Part shown: piece by piece, positions 37,782-47,603 of the stretch
How positions within the stretch are numbered: the stretch's first letter is position 1
Layout of the letters: every line of letters begins with the position of its first letter
From: Desulfonatronum thiodismutans
GTDB taxonomy: Bacteria > Desulfobacterota > Desulfovibrionia > Desulfovibrionales > Desulfonatronaceae
DNA length: 64,000 bases
Direction: 5' to 3'
NCBI RefSeq assembly: GCF_000717475.1
Contig: NZ_JPIK01000011.1
Span: 107,199-171,198, forward strand
Notes under the pieces: generated by a model
Database searches by the model: none
What the model saw: the letters and a program-made list of their open reading frames with translations, nothing else
Told to the model about the DNA's origin: nothing
Translations under genes and position numbers: made by a program

Positions 37782-39059
37782 TCACCCGCACCCTTCCCCG
37801 TCGCCGGTGCATCCCATGGCTTGGCAGGCCTTGCCTTCGCGACGGCGCTTGAACGCGCTGACGTTTCCGGCAGTATAGACCGCTTCCAGACCCTCCTGAA
37901 TGAACCCGCTCATTTCCAGTGGCGTGACGCCCTCTTCGCTGAGAATGGCCATGGGCGTGTCGCCGACTCCGGAGACCAGCACGGCCCGGCAGTCCTTGAG
38001 CAAATCAGCCAGGGCGTACCAGCGATTGCCCCCTCCTCCCTTGGGCGGAGCCGTGCGGACTTCCAGCATGGCGTAACCGCCGTTTTCCCGGCCCCAAATC
38101 TGGAAGGACGGGGCTTCCCCCAGATGCTGATTGATCAGCACGCCTTCCATGCTGGCCACGGCCACGTAGGGTCTGGCTTCGGTGCGCATGGGCGGCAGGG
38201 TCTTGGAGCAGGCACTCAGACAGGAGGCAAACTCCGGGGATTTGTCCTGATCCAGCAACCCCACGGCGTCGGCCCGGCAGCGCTTGCAGTGGCGCATCTG
38301 GGGCAGGTAGGCTTCGGCCATGGTTCGGATACGTTCCAGCTCATCCTTGCCGGGTTCGCGAACATCCTCGAAAATGGTTTCCGCGGTCGGATACAAGGGC
38401 ATGCAGTTCAGCAGATCCACGTCCAGTTCGCGCATCTTGGCCGCAATGGCCTCCACATGCTGGTCGTTCACCCCCGGAGTGATGATGGTGTTCACCTTGA
38501 CCGTGATCCCCAGCTGCTTGAGCCCCCGGATGGCCGCCTCCTGCCGCCGCCACATCAGTTTGGCCGCGTCCAGGCCGCGATAAATTTTCTTTCCGTCCCG
38601 GACCCAGGCGTAAAATTCCTTGCCGATTTCGGGATCCACGGCGTTGACCGTGATGGTCATGTGCGTCACGCCCAGGTCCTTCAGCCTGTCCAAGTGCGCC
38701 GGAACGCCCAGCCCGTTGCTGGACAAGCAGAAGAGCATCTGGGGAAAACGCTCCCGAATCAGGCGCAGGGTTTCCAGAGTTTCCTCCGGGTTGGCGAAGG
38801 GATCGCCTGGGCCCGCTATCCCCACCACCGTGACGCGCGGCTCCTTTTCCAAAACCTGGGCCAGGTACTCCACGGCCTGATGCGGCTTGAGCACCGCGGA
38901 GGTAACTCCCGGACGCGATTCGTTCATGCAGTCGTATTTCCGGTTGCAATAATTGCACATGATATTGCATTTGGGGGCCACCGGAAGATGAATCCGTCCA
39001 CATTCGCCCTTCACGGCGACGTTGAAACAAGGGTGCTTTGTGCTGTCTGGAGTGTTCAT
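37782..39059 (-). CDS. nifB: Nitrogenase cofactor biosynthesis protein NifB (radical SAM + NifX-like domain)
   Basis: A 425-residue enzyme. The start at 39059 (MNTPDSTKHP) follows AAGGA; an in-frame ATG at 39077 overlaps the nifN stop but lacks a ribosome site. The radical SAM cluster motif is CNIMCNYC (Cys31, 35, 38) after HLPVAPK. The domain makes NifB-co, the 8Fe-9S-carbide precursor of FeMo-co. Residues about 300-400 form a NifX/NafY-like cofactor-binding domain (VAVASMEGVLINQHLGEAPS and ILSEEGVTPLEM). The tail has a Cys pair (MGCTGDGEGCG). It is the last gene of the nif operon. Confidence 0.97.
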   Translation of the reverse strand: MNTPDSTKHPCFNVAVKGECGRIHLPVAPKCNIMCNYCNRKYDCMNESRPGVTSAVLKPHQAVEYLAQVLEKEPRVTVVGIAGPGDPFANPEETLETLRLIRERFPQMLFCLSSNGLGVPAHLDRLKDLGVTHMTITVNAVDPEIGKEFYAWVRDGKKIYRGLDAAKLMWRRQEAAIRGLKQLGITVKVNTIITPGVNDQHVEAIAAKMRELDVDLLNCMPLYPTAETIFEDVREPGKDELERIRTMAEAYLPQMRHCKRCRADAVGLLDQDKSPEFASCLSACSKTLPPMRTEARPYVAVASMEGVLINQHLGEAPSFQIWGRENGGYAMLEVRTAPPKGGGGNRWYALADLLKDCRAVLVSGVGDTPMAILSEEGVTPLEMSGFIQEGLEAVYTAGNVSAFKRRREGKACQAMGCTGDGEGCG

Positions 39060-39073
39060 GGCGTATCCTTTTT

Positions 39074-40444
39074 TCATATATACCCGTACCCAATGGGCGA
39101 ATCTTCCTGTTTTTTCTCGATCAGCGCGTTGACGATCAGGTCGTAGAGACTCAGTGCTCCCCGGTAGCCCAGATGCAGGACGCGCTGGGAGCCAAAGCGA
39201 TCATGGATGGGGAAGCCGACGCGGATCAGCGGAATGTTCCGGGCCCTGGCCAGCTCGCGGTAGCCCTTGCTGTTCCCGACAACCAAGTCCGGCTCCAAGG
39301 CTTCAGCCTCGGCCACGATCTGGTAGAAATCCACCCCGTCGCGGACCAGAGGCGGGTCGCCGGAGAATTCCCCGGTCACCGCGGCCACGGCTTCGGCCAA
39401 CAAGCCGGATTCCCCGCCGGAGGCCACCAAAACCGGCTTGATGCCGATTTCGCTCAAAAACGAGGTCAGACCTACCACCAAGTCTTCTTCGCCGTAGATA
39501 ATGGCCTTTTTCCCGGCCACGTACTTGTGGCCATCCACCATGGCGTCCAAGAGTTGACCCCGTTCCAGGGCATACCGTCTTGGAGCTGAGCATCCGGCCA
39601 GGGTTTCCAGGGTCGTGAACAAAGCGTCGCTTTCCCGCAGACCGATGGGCAGGCCCAGGGAATGGAGCGGTACCCCGTACTTGTCCCGGAGCACGGTCCC
39701 GGCACTGCGCTCGGGCTTGATGGTCCGGCCAAACTCGATGCTCGCCCCGGCCCCGGGCATGGCCCGGACAGCGTCCAAAGGTGTCCCGCCTCCGGGAATG
39801 TTCTGGTAGTCTTCCAGGGCCGGCCCATCCAGGGTTTCGGAATAGTCCGGCAACAAGGTCGCCGGAAGTCCGAAATGGGCGAACACGTCCTGGAGGTGCC
39901 GGATGTCCTCCGGCGAGACGAACCCGGAAAAAATGTTGATCCCACGGTGCGTTGCCGTCTCCGGATCGGCCAACTGGGCGACCATGGCCCGAACCGCGGC
40001 GTGAAAGCCTTCCATGTGCGAACCGCCGTAGGACGGAGTACTGCAGTGGATCAGCGCGGGCATCTCGCCGTTGAGGTCGGCCGGACATTCCTTCCTGAAC
40101 TCGTGCAGGATCGTGGGCACGTCGTCGCCGATGGTCTCGGTCAGACAGGTGGTGGCGATGCCCACTGCAGGGGCCTTGTACTTGCCGATGACATTGAGCA
40201 GACCCTGCATCAGATTGGCTTTGCCGCCGTAGACCGCGTCCTTTTCGCCCAGGCTGGAGGAGGCAATGTCCATGGGTTCGCGGAAGTGGCTGATGATGTA
40301 CCGGCGCATATAGGTGGCGCAGCCTTGGGAGCCGTGCAGAAAGGGCACGCAGCCTTCCAGGCCCTTGAAAGCCATGGCCGCGCCCAGGGGCGTACACATC
40401 TTGCAGGCGTTGGTGGTGGAGACGAAAGGTTCGGCTATTTTCAT
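39074..40444 (-). CDS. nifN: Nitrogenase cofactor scaffold subunit NifN
   Basis: A 456-residue NifN. Conserved N-terminal residues are NACKMCTPLGA and GCVPFLHGSQGCATYMRR, with Cys14, 17, 32 and 42, then HFREPMDIASSS. It pairs with NifE in an alpha2-beta2 scaffold on which the NifB product is matured into FeMo-co. It is homologous to NifK but lacks the complete P-cluster set. The start overlaps the nifE stop (ATGA). Confidence 0.95.
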   Translation of the reverse strand: MKIAEPFVSTTNACKMCTPLGAAMAFKGLEGCVPFLHGSQGCATYMRRYIISHFREPMDIASSSLGEKDAVYGGKANLMQGLLNVIGKYKAPAVGIATTCLTETIGDDVPTILHEFRKECPADLNGEMPALIHCSTPSYGGSHMEGFHAAVRAMVAQLADPETATHRGINIFSGFVSPEDIRHLQDVFAHFGLPATLLPDYSETLDGPALEDYQNIPGGGTPLDAVRAMPGAGASIEFGRTIKPERSAGTVLRDKYGVPLHSLGLPIGLRESDALFTTLETLAGCSAPRRYALERGQLLDAMVDGHKYVAGKKAIIYGEEDLVVGLTSFLSEIGIKPVLVASGGESGLLAEAVAAVTGEFSGDPPLVRDGVDFYQIVAEAEALEPDLVVGNSKGYRELARARNIPLIRVGFPIHDRFGSQRVLHLGYRGALSLYDLIVNALIEKKQEDSPIGYGYI

Positions 40445-41832
40445 GACAAACAGGCCTCCTCCGCGGTGCCCACGGCGATGGGCGACTTGCGCCGCCTGGG
40501 AGTGAAGTTCCAGACAGGGCTGGTCACCGTGGCGTGGACTTCCCTGGCAAAGTTGTACATGCCTAAAAAACCCTCCAAGGCCTCCTTGCGCTCGTGGTTG
40601 TGGTCGCAGAATCCCACGCCCAGCTTGAAGGCGATGGGCCGCTCCTTGACCCCGCCCACGAAGATGTCCACGTCCTTTTCCTTGATAAAGGCGGACAGCT
40701 CCAGCGGGTTGGTGTCGTCCACGATGATCGTGCCCTCGTCCGTAATCTCGGCCAATTCCTGATAGTCCTCCTCAGTGCCGGTCTGAGAGCCGACCATGAC
40801 CACGTTCATGCCCAAATGCCGGAAGGATTTGATCAGGGAAAAAGCCTTGAACGCGCCGCCCACGTAGATGGCGGCCTTCTTGCCTTCCAGGTCCTTGCGA
40901 AATGTTTGCAGCTTCGGGTACAGAGCCGTCAGCTCTTCCCGGACCAGTTCCTGGGTCCGGGCCATGATCTCCGGGTCCTTGTCCTGGAAAAACTTGGCCA
41001 CGTCGTAGAGCGCGTCGGACATGTCCTCAATGCCGAAATAAGACACCCGGATGAACGGGATGCCGTACTTCTCCTTCATCATTTTGGCCAAATCCATGGT
41101 CGCTCCGGAACACTGAACCAGGTTCAGGGCCGCGCCGTGGGCCCGGCGCACGTCCGCCACCCGGCCGTCGCCGGTGATGTTGGCCACCACCTCCACGCCC
41201 ATCCGCTTCAGGTAGTCCTGGATGATCCAGATCTCCCCGGCCAGATTGAAATCGCCCAGAATGTTCACGCTCAGGGGAGAAATGGTCGAGGTATCCCCGG
41301 TGCCCACCAGTTGAAACATGGCCTCGCAGGCCGCCAGATAGCCCTCGCGCTTGTTGCCCTTGAACCCTTCGGACTGGACCGGAATCACCGGAATGCCCTT
41401 CTCCGCCTGCACCTTCTTGCACACGGCCTTCAAGTCGTCGCCGATGATCCCCACGATGCAGGTGGAATAGACAAAGGCCGCATTGGGTTTGTGCAGGTCG
41501 ATCAGTTCGATCAAGGCCTGGTGGAGTTTTTTTTCACCGCCGAAGATCACGTCTTTTTCGCGCAGGTCCGTGGAAAAACTGAGCCGGTGCAGCTCCGGCC
41601 CGGAGGACAAGGCCCCGCGAATGTCCCAGGTGTACACCGCGCAGCCGATGGGGCCGTGCACCAGGTGCAGGGCGTCGGCAATGGGATAGAGCACCACCCG
41701 GGATCCGCAGAACACGCAGGCCCGCTGGCTCACGGCCCCGGCCAGACTGCTCTTGTTGCAGGAAATGGAGAACGGCTCCGCTCCCTTGCGATGTATCTGC
41801 GTTTTTCGTTCTTCAAAGATCACGGGTTCCAT
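40441..41832 (-). CDS. nifE: Nitrogenase cofactor scaffold subunit NifE
   Basis: A 463-residue NifE. The start at 41832 (MEPVIFEER) has GAGG five bases upstream; an ATG at 41844 is in frame but less favoured. Conserved motifs are CNKSSLAGAVSQRACVFCGSR, HGPIGCAVYTWDIRG and TCIVGIIGDD. It forms the NifEN scaffold with the next gene product. It lies 97 bases downstream of the ferredoxin gene. Confidence 0.95.
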   Translation of the reverse strand: MEPVIFEERKTQIHRKGAEPFSISCNKSSLAGAVSQRACVFCGSRVVLYPIADALHLVHGPIGCAVYTWDIRGALSSGPELHRLSFSTDLREKDVIFGGEKKLHQALIELIDLHKPNAAFVYSTCIVGIIGDDLKAVCKKVQAEKGIPVIPVQSEGFKGNKREGYLAACEAMFQLVGTGDTSTISPLSVNILGDFNLAGEIWIIQDYLKRMGVEVVANITGDGRVADVRRAHGAALNLVQCSGATMDLAKMMKEKYGIPFIRVSYFGIEDMSDALYDVAKFFQDKDPEIMARTQELVREELTALYPKLQTFRKDLEGKKAAIYVGGAFKAFSLIKSFRHLGMNVVMVGSQTGTEEDYQELAEITDEGTIIVDDTNPLELSAFIKEKDVDIFVGGVKERPIAFKLGVGFCDHNHERKEALEGFLGMYNFAREVHATVTSPVWNFTPRRRKSPIAVGTAEEACLS

Positions 41833-41929
41833 GGTTGACCTCATTGGGTTCTTTTGGCCGCCTCCCCAAAGGGAGGCGGCGCTTGGGAGTGGATGGGAGG
41901 TATGGGATTTATGGGAATTCTGGTGCGCC

Positions 41930-42229
41930 CTAAAGGAGATAGTCCTGGGCTGGCTCGCCCTGTTCCAGGCCGTCCAGGATGGCGTCCACGGCGTCTTCGC
42001 CGTCCACTTTGCCGAACCACCATCCTTCGGGATAGACCACCATGACCGGTCCGTTCTCGCATTGCTTCAGGCAACCGGTGCTGGTCACCAACACGTCCAG
42101 GCCCCGGTCCAGAATTTCCTCGTCGATATAAGGCAACAAGCCGATGGTGCTCTTGTGGCACACGCCCTTGGGTTCGCCCTTGGTCCGAAAACTGGCGCAG
42201 ACGAACATATGATGCTTCGGCTTTTCCAC
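41930..42229 (-). CDS. Thioredoxin-like [2Fe-2S] ferredoxin
   Basis: A 99-residue protein. GTG 42229 is chosen because AAGGAGA lies just upstream. Ligand Cys are 11 and 24 (CASFRTKGEPKGVC) and 53 and 57 (CLKQC); the first two positions match the Clostridium pasteurianum [2Fe-2S] ferredoxin exactly. That protein binds the nitrogenase MoFe protein. Being between nifK and nifE fits a role as electron carrier or assembly partner for nitrogenase. Confidence 0.92.
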   Translation of the reverse strand: MEKPKHHMFVCASFRTKGEPKGVCHKSTIGLLPYIDEEILDRGLDVLVTSTGCLKQCENGPVMVVYPEGWWFGKVDGEDAVDAILDGLEQGEPAQDYLL

Positions 42230-42277
42230 GCTTTCTCTCCTTGATTGCAACGTTCAAATCGATACCTGCCAAAAAAA

Positions 42278-43657
42278 CTACATCGCCAACTCAAACTGAT
42301 CTTCCGTGGCATCCCGATCAATCCGGGTCAGCAGCGCATCCAGAATCTTCTCCAGCAGCCGCAATCCGCCCTTGTAGCCCACCGTGGGAAAATACTGATG
42401 GCCGACGCGGTCCAGGATCGGAAAGCCGTGGCGAATCAGGGGGATGTCCTCGTCACGGGCGATGTACTTGCAGTAGGTGTTGCCGATGATCAGATCCACC
42501 GGCTCGTTCTTGATCCACTGGTGCAACAGGAACATGTCGCCGTGGGCCTTGACGTTGACCGGGAATGGGCTGTCCGCGGTGAGTTCCTTGATCCGGGCCT
42601 CGAACTTCTTGCCCGGGGTGCCAGTGACGATGTGTACCGGGCTCATGTCGATGGAGGTTAGAAATTCGGTCAAGGCGATGACCTGGTCCGGGTCGCCCAC
42701 CAGGGCCACCTTCTTGTGGTAAAAGTACTGATGCATGTCCGAAATCAGGTCCACCAGCTGACCGCGCTCATGGGCGATCAGGTCGGTGACGTGGCGGCCG
42801 GAGATCAGGCGCAAAGCGTCGATGAACCGGTCCGTGGCCTTCAGACCGATGGGCAGATCCAGAATCTTGCACGGAACCTTGTGGGTGGAGTCCAGGTACT
42901 TGGCCCCGTCCGCCGAGGCCCATTCGCCCAGGGCCAAAGTACCGATGGAATCACCGGTGGAACGCAGTTCCTCGACGGTCGTGCCGCCGTCCGGGAACAT
43001 CTTGTATTCACCTGTCAGGGGGCCGTTGAGCACGCCGGAGGTGTCCGGGAAGAGGATCGTTTTCACGCCCATGGCCGCGGCCAGACGCTTGATCTCCTCC
43101 ATGTCCGAGGGCTCCACGAACCCTGGGATGATGTTTACCTTGCCGTTTTTCTTGCCGGTTTTTGCGGCAAAGCCCTTCAGGGTGCCCATGACCATGTTCG
43201 AAAAACCGGTCACATGGGAGCCCACGTAGCTGGGCGTGGAAGCGCTGACCACGAACTTGCCGTCGGGAATCTTGCCTTCCTGACGGGCCTTTTCCGTAAT
43301 CTGGGGCACGTCGTCGCCGATGGTTTCGGACAGGCAGGTGGTATGCACGGCGATCACGTCCGGCTCGTACACAGTGAAGATGTTGTTGATGGCCTGAAGC
43401 AGGTTGGCCTGACCGCCGAACACGGAAGCGCCTTCGGTGAACGAGCTGGTGGCAGCGGAGACCGGCTCCTTGTAGTGCCGGGTCAAAGCGCTGCGGTGGT
43501 AGGCGCAGCAGCCCTGCGAACCGTGACTGTGGGGCAGACAGCCGTGAATCCCCAGGGCCGCGTACATGGCCCCCACCGGCTGACAGGTCTTGGCCGGATT
43601 GACGGACAGCGCGGAGCGGTCCTTGATTTCCGTGGGTGTATGTCGAAGCAGCGTCAT
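42278..43657 (-). CDS. nifK: Nitrogenase MoFe protein beta subunit NifK
   Basis: A 459-residue beta subunit. P-cluster Cys ligands are in KTCQPVGAM (Cys25), GSQGCCAYHR (Cys50) and TTCLSETIGDD (Cys108). It is shorter than the Azotobacter protein because it lacks the N-terminal extension, as in Clostridium and Desulfovibrio types. With NifD it forms the alpha2-beta2 MoFe protein. AGAGGA precedes the ATG; the gap from nifD is 70 bases. Confidence 0.97.
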   Translation of the reverse strand: MTLLRHTPTEIKDRSALSVNPAKTCQPVGAMYAALGIHGCLPHSHGSQGCCAYHRSALTRHYKEPVSAATSSFTEGASVFGGQANLLQAINNIFTVYEPDVIAVHTTCLSETIGDDVPQITEKARQEGKIPDGKFVVSASTPSYVGSHVTGFSNMVMGTLKGFAAKTGKKNGKVNIIPGFVEPSDMEEIKRLAAAMGVKTILFPDTSGVLNGPLTGEYKMFPDGGTTVEELRSTGDSIGTLALGEWASADGAKYLDSTHKVPCKILDLPIGLKATDRFIDALRLISGRHVTDLIAHERGQLVDLISDMHQYFYHKKVALVGDPDQVIALTEFLTSIDMSPVHIVTGTPGKKFEARIKELTADSPFPVNVKAHGDMFLLHQWIKNEPVDLIIGNTYCKYIARDEDIPLIRHGFPILDRVGHQYFPTVGYKGGLRLLEKILDALLTRIDRDATEDQFELAM

Positions 43658-43727
43658 GTTCCGTTCCTCTCTTAAAGCGATGCCTAAAAAACTATCGCGT
43701 CAGTGGTTTGCTCATCGCGCCTCGGGA

Positions 43728-45371
43728 CTATTCCCAGACATAGGTCGCGGACAATTCCGGTTTTTCCTGCCAGGGGGCCTTGAGATAGGACCAGACCTTG
43801 CTGTTCACCATCCGATCGATGTCCTGGTAGAAATTGACGGCCCCCTTGAACCCGGCGTAGGGGCCGCCGATGTCGTAGTTGTGCAACTGCTTCAGGGGGA
43901 TGCCCAGCTTCTGAACCGAGTACTTTTCCTTGATTCCGGCGCAAAAGATGTCCGGCTTCATGATTTCTATCAGCTTCTCGGCCTCGTACTGGTTCAGATC
44001 GTCGATCACCAGGGACTTGGTCGGCATATCCGGGATCATTCCCTCGTATTCCTTGAACTTGAAACCGGACTCTTCCAGCTTCTTGATTTCTTCCGGTGTT
44101 TTACGCGGATTATAGCTCTCAGCGCAGGGCTCCACTTCCAGTTCCTCAATGTTCCGGCTGTCCGCGTCGATCTTGATCTCCGGGATCACGTGGCGTCCTT
44201 CGTAATCGTCGCGGTGGGCGAACTCGTATCCCGCGGAAATGGTCCGCATCCCCAGTTCCTTGAACAGCTCCTGATAATGGTGGGCACGGGAGCCGCCCAC
44301 GAAGAGCATGGCCGTCTTGCCCTCCGTCCTGGGGCGGACCATGTCCATGGCCAGCTTGACCGTCGGCATTTCCTCGGCGATCACCGCTTCCACCCGCTCG
44401 GTCAGCTTGGGCGAGTCGAAGTACTGGGCGATCTTGCGCAGGGACTTGGCCGTGGCCTCCGCGCCGATAAAGTTCACCTTGATCCACGGAATCCCGTACT
44501 TGGTCTCCATCATCTCGGCCACGTAGTTGATGGAGCGGTGGCACATGACCGTGTTCAGATCAGCGGTGTGGGACGTGGCAAACTGGTCGTAGGTGGAATT
44601 GCCGCTGAAGGTGGAGATCACGGTGATCCCGCACTTATCCAGTATCCGGTCGATCTCGAAGCCGTCCCCGCCGATGTTGTATTCACCCAGCAGGTTGATC
44701 TTGAATTCCCCGACCTTGATTTCCTCTTTGGTACCCACCACATGCTTAAATATCTGGTTGTTGGCGATGTGGTGGCCCGCGGACTGGCTGACGCCCTTGT
44801 ATCCCTCGCAGCTGAACCCGAAGACGTTGATGCCCAGCTCCCCTTTCATCTCTCTGGCCACGGCATGGACATCGTCGCCGATCAGACCCACCGGACAGGT
44901 GGAGAAGATGGCGATGGCCTTGGGATGGAACAGTTCGTAGGCCTCCCTGATGGCCTGCTTGAGCTTCTTTTCCCCGCCGAAGACGATGTCGTTTTCGTTC
45001 ATGTCCGTAGAGAAGGCGTAGGGCATGAAGTTTTCTTCGGCATCCGTCTCGGTGTAGGTTTGGTTGCGCCGGGTCAACCAGGAGTAGAATCCGCAGCCGA
45101 TGGGCCCGTGGGTGATGTTCACAATGTCCCGTGTCGGGCCGAGAATAACGCCCTTGCACCCGGCGTAGGTGCATCCGCGCATGGTGATGATGCCCGGGAT
45201 GGTCCGGACGTTGGCGCCCATTTCCGGAGTCTCCGCGCCTTCGGCCTCCTTGACCATGATCTGCTTGGCCCGCTTCCGGGCCACCTTGGTCGGATATTTT
45301 TTCAGAAGATCCTGAACCAAATCGGTTGGATCCATCTGAACGATTTTTTTCTTCTTCGTGATTGTGGTCAT
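43728..45371 (-). CDS. nifD: Nitrogenase MoFe protein alpha subunit NifD
   Basis: A 547-residue alpha subunit. P-cluster ligands are in RGCTYAGCKG (Cys67 or 72), GPIGCGFYSW (Cys93) and STCPVGLIGDD (Cys159). FeMo-co ligands are Cys277 (MCHRSINYV) and the C-terminal His near 497 (LHNYDIGGPYAG). It is about 50 residues longer than proteobacterial NifD because of an insertion in the C-terminal half, typical of the anaerobe type. CCAGGAGG precedes ATG 45371. An imperfect palindromic element separates it from nifI2. Confidence 0.97.
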   Translation of the reverse strand: MTTITKKKKIVQMDPTDLVQDLLKKYPTKVARKRAKQIMVKEAEGAETPEMGANVRTIPGIITMRGCTYAGCKGVILGPTRDIVNITHGPIGCGFYSWLTRRNQTYTETDAEENFMPYAFSTDMNENDIVFGGEKKLKQAIREAYELFHPKAIAIFSTCPVGLIGDDVHAVAREMKGELGINVFGFSCEGYKGVSQSAGHHIANNQIFKHVVGTKEEIKVGEFKINLLGEYNIGGDGFEIDRILDKCGITVISTFSGNSTYDQFATSHTADLNTVMCHRSINYVAEMMETKYGIPWIKVNFIGAEATAKSLRKIAQYFDSPKLTERVEAVIAEEMPTVKLAMDMVRPRTEGKTAMLFVGGSRAHHYQELFKELGMRTISAGYEFAHRDDYEGRHVIPEIKIDADSRNIEELEVEPCAESYNPRKTPEEIKKLEESGFKFKEYEGMIPDMPTKSLVIDDLNQYEAEKLIEIMKPDIFCAGIKEKYSVQKLGIPLKQLHNYDIGGPYAGFKGAVNFYQDIDRMVNSKVWSYLKAPWQEKPELSATYVWE

Positions 45372-45430
45372 GCTTCCTCCTGGCAGGGCCTAGCTTACCT
45401 ACTCAATTTTGAGACAGTCCTCACATGACG

Positions 45431-45556
45431 ACAGTTCGTTCAAAAACCCCAAGTGCAAGGAGCAAGAGAAAATCAAGGTCGAAGCGTATTTCTTCATACG
45501 TGAGAGTTTGATTTTCTTGCGGCGACGCGGCAATTGGGAGTTTTTCAACGGACTGC
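45431..45556. repeat. Imperfect palindromic (MITE/REP-like) element between nifI2 and nifD
   Basis: About 125 bases that fold back over most of their length. The left arm begins CAGTTCGTTCAAAAAC and the right arm ends with its near complement (GTTTTTCAACGGACTG). Both arms contain GAAAATCAA/TTGATTTTC, and the centre is CGTAT-TTCTTC-ATACG (45485-45500). The right end touches the nifI2 stop codon. A half copy (GGCAATTGGG-GTTTTTCA) is at about 36048-36070. Confidence 0.75.
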
Positions 45557-45930
45557 TAGTCTATGGATTTGTTTCCCTTTTCCCCAGTGCGCACCCGGAC
45601 GGAGTCAAAGACCGGGCTGACGAATATCTTCCCGTCGCCGGGCTTGCCGGTTTTGTTCACGTCCATGATCGTGCTCACCACGTCTTCTACCTGGTCGTCC
45701 GTGACGACCACGGAAAAAACGCGCTTGGGGTACAGCCTGCCCTTCTCTCCAAGCAGCTCGGCGGCTTCCTCATATCCCTTTTCCGCGCCCTTGAGCAGAG
45801 CGGAATTGATCAATCCCTTGCCCCGGCCCTGGGCCTCCAGAGCGAAGAACGCGGGCACGCCGGCTTCGGCCAGAGCTTCCTTGGTCTTGTTGACCATGTT
45901 CATCCGGATGACGGCGGTGATCTCCTTCAT
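45556..45930 (-). CDS. nifI2: Nitrogenase-regulating PII-like protein NifI2
   Basis: A 124-residue GlnB-family protein (MKEITAVIRMNMVNKT, ending in DSVRVRTGEKGNKSID). NifI2 with NifI1 binds the MoFe protein and switches nitrogenase off when ammonium or high 2-oxoglutarate demand changes. The T-loop region (FALEAQGRGKGLINSALLKGA) differs from ordinary GlnB, as expected of this subgroup. Its start overlaps the nifI1 stop (ATGA). The stop at 45556-45558 coincides with the end of a palindromic element. Confidence 0.95.
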   Translation of the reverse strand: MKEITAVIRMNMVNKTKEALAEAGVPAFFALEAQGRGKGLINSALLKGAEKGYEEAAELLGEKGRLYPKRVFSVVVTDDQVEDVVSTIMDVNKTGKPGDGKIFVSPVFDSVRVRTGEKGNKSID

Positions 45931-46286
45931 ACCCCGACCCCCTTCAGGTCCGCGCCTTCGGTTTCCTTGATCCCGGAGCTGATGGTGTACATTTCCTCCA
46001 CCGGGCTGAGAAAAACCTTCCCGTCGCCAAATGCGCCCTTTTCCCCGGTTCGGGCCGCTTCCATGATCGTCTTGACTACGAAGTCCTTGTCCTTTTCGCC
46101 GACCACGCTCATCAGCAGGACCTTGGGAATCTCGTCGTAGGTGATCTCCCCTATCTTGATGCCGCGCTGCTTGCCGCGACCGGCCACGGAAAACTTGGTC
46201 ACCGCCGGATACCCGGCATCCATCAACGCTTTTAAAACCGCATCCACCCTTTCGGGCCGGACAATCGCTCGGACCATGATCAACAT
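45927..46286 (-). CDS. nifI1: Nitrogenase-regulating PII-like protein NifI1
   Basis: A 119-residue GlnB-family protein (MLIMVRAIVRPERVDAVL, GRGKQRGIKIGEITYDEIPKVLL). It lacks the uridylylated Tyr environment of GlnB, consistent with direct ligand sensing. It acts with NifI2 in reversible nitrogenase inhibition, as shown in Methanococcus and conserved in many anaerobes. GGGAGA precedes ATG 46286. It is directly downstream of nifH and upstream of nifI2. Confidence 0.95.
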   Translation of the reverse strand: MLIMVRAIVRPERVDAVLKALMDAGYPAVTKFSVAGRGKQRGIKIGEITYDEIPKVLLMSVVGEKDKDFVVKTIMEAARTGEKGAFGDGKVFLSPVEEMYTISSGIKETEGADLKGVGV

Positions 46287-46356
46287 ATCGCTTCTCCCTT
46301 ATGGTTGGTTGAAATGTGGGCAACTATACAGCGGATTAATCCGAATAATCAGAGAT

Positions 46357-47277
<921 letters not shown>

Positions 47278-47399
47278 TTATTTTAGATTTTTGAAGTATT
47301 GTTTTGCCGAAACGAGTTCAGCTGGTCTCCCATGCAGACCCGACAAAGGTGAGCAACAATTTTGTAAGACGCCACGGTTTTGTAGGAGCCCGTGATTAT

Positions 47400-47501
47400 G
47401 TAGGGGCACGGCGCGCCGTGCCCCTACAGGTTAGCGAGAATGTTGCGGGGTGATGGCCAGGGCACGGAATTCCGTAGGGGCACGGCGCGCCGTGCCCCTA
47501 C
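47400..47501. repeat. Two direct copies of a 28-bp palindrome in the nifH-nifV gap
   Basis: Copies at 47400-47427 and 47474-47501 are identical perfect palindromes (GTAGGGGCACGGCG and its complement), each followed by AGGTT. A degenerate GTAGG unit lies just to the left (about 47382). They separate the two divergent nif promoters and could act as transcription blockers or as mobile palindromic repeats. Confidence 0.85.
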
Positions 47502-47533
47502 AGGTTGGCGGTGGAAACGTGGTAAACGTACCC

Positions 47534-47548
47534 TGGCACCGATCCTGC
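47534..47548 (+). promoter_or_regulatory. Sigma-54 type promoter of nifV
   Basis: TGGCACCGATCCTGC matches TGGCAC-N5-TTGC with one difference. The predicted start is near 47560, 44 bases before the nifV ATG at 47604. The agreement with a second sigma-54 site for nifH suggests joint NifA-type control. Confidence 0.75.
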
Positions 47549-47603
47549 TTGTTCCGGTCAAGGGGCGTGATAGTCAGGCCCGAAACAACGACAAGGAAAC
47601 CAT

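Noticed and set aside
41844..41929. Inverted repeat near the nifE start (GGGAGGCGGC-type run) as a possible terminator between the ferredoxin gene and nifE.
   Set aside because: The pairing is short and not followed by a T-run on the minus strand; the operon probably continues through it.
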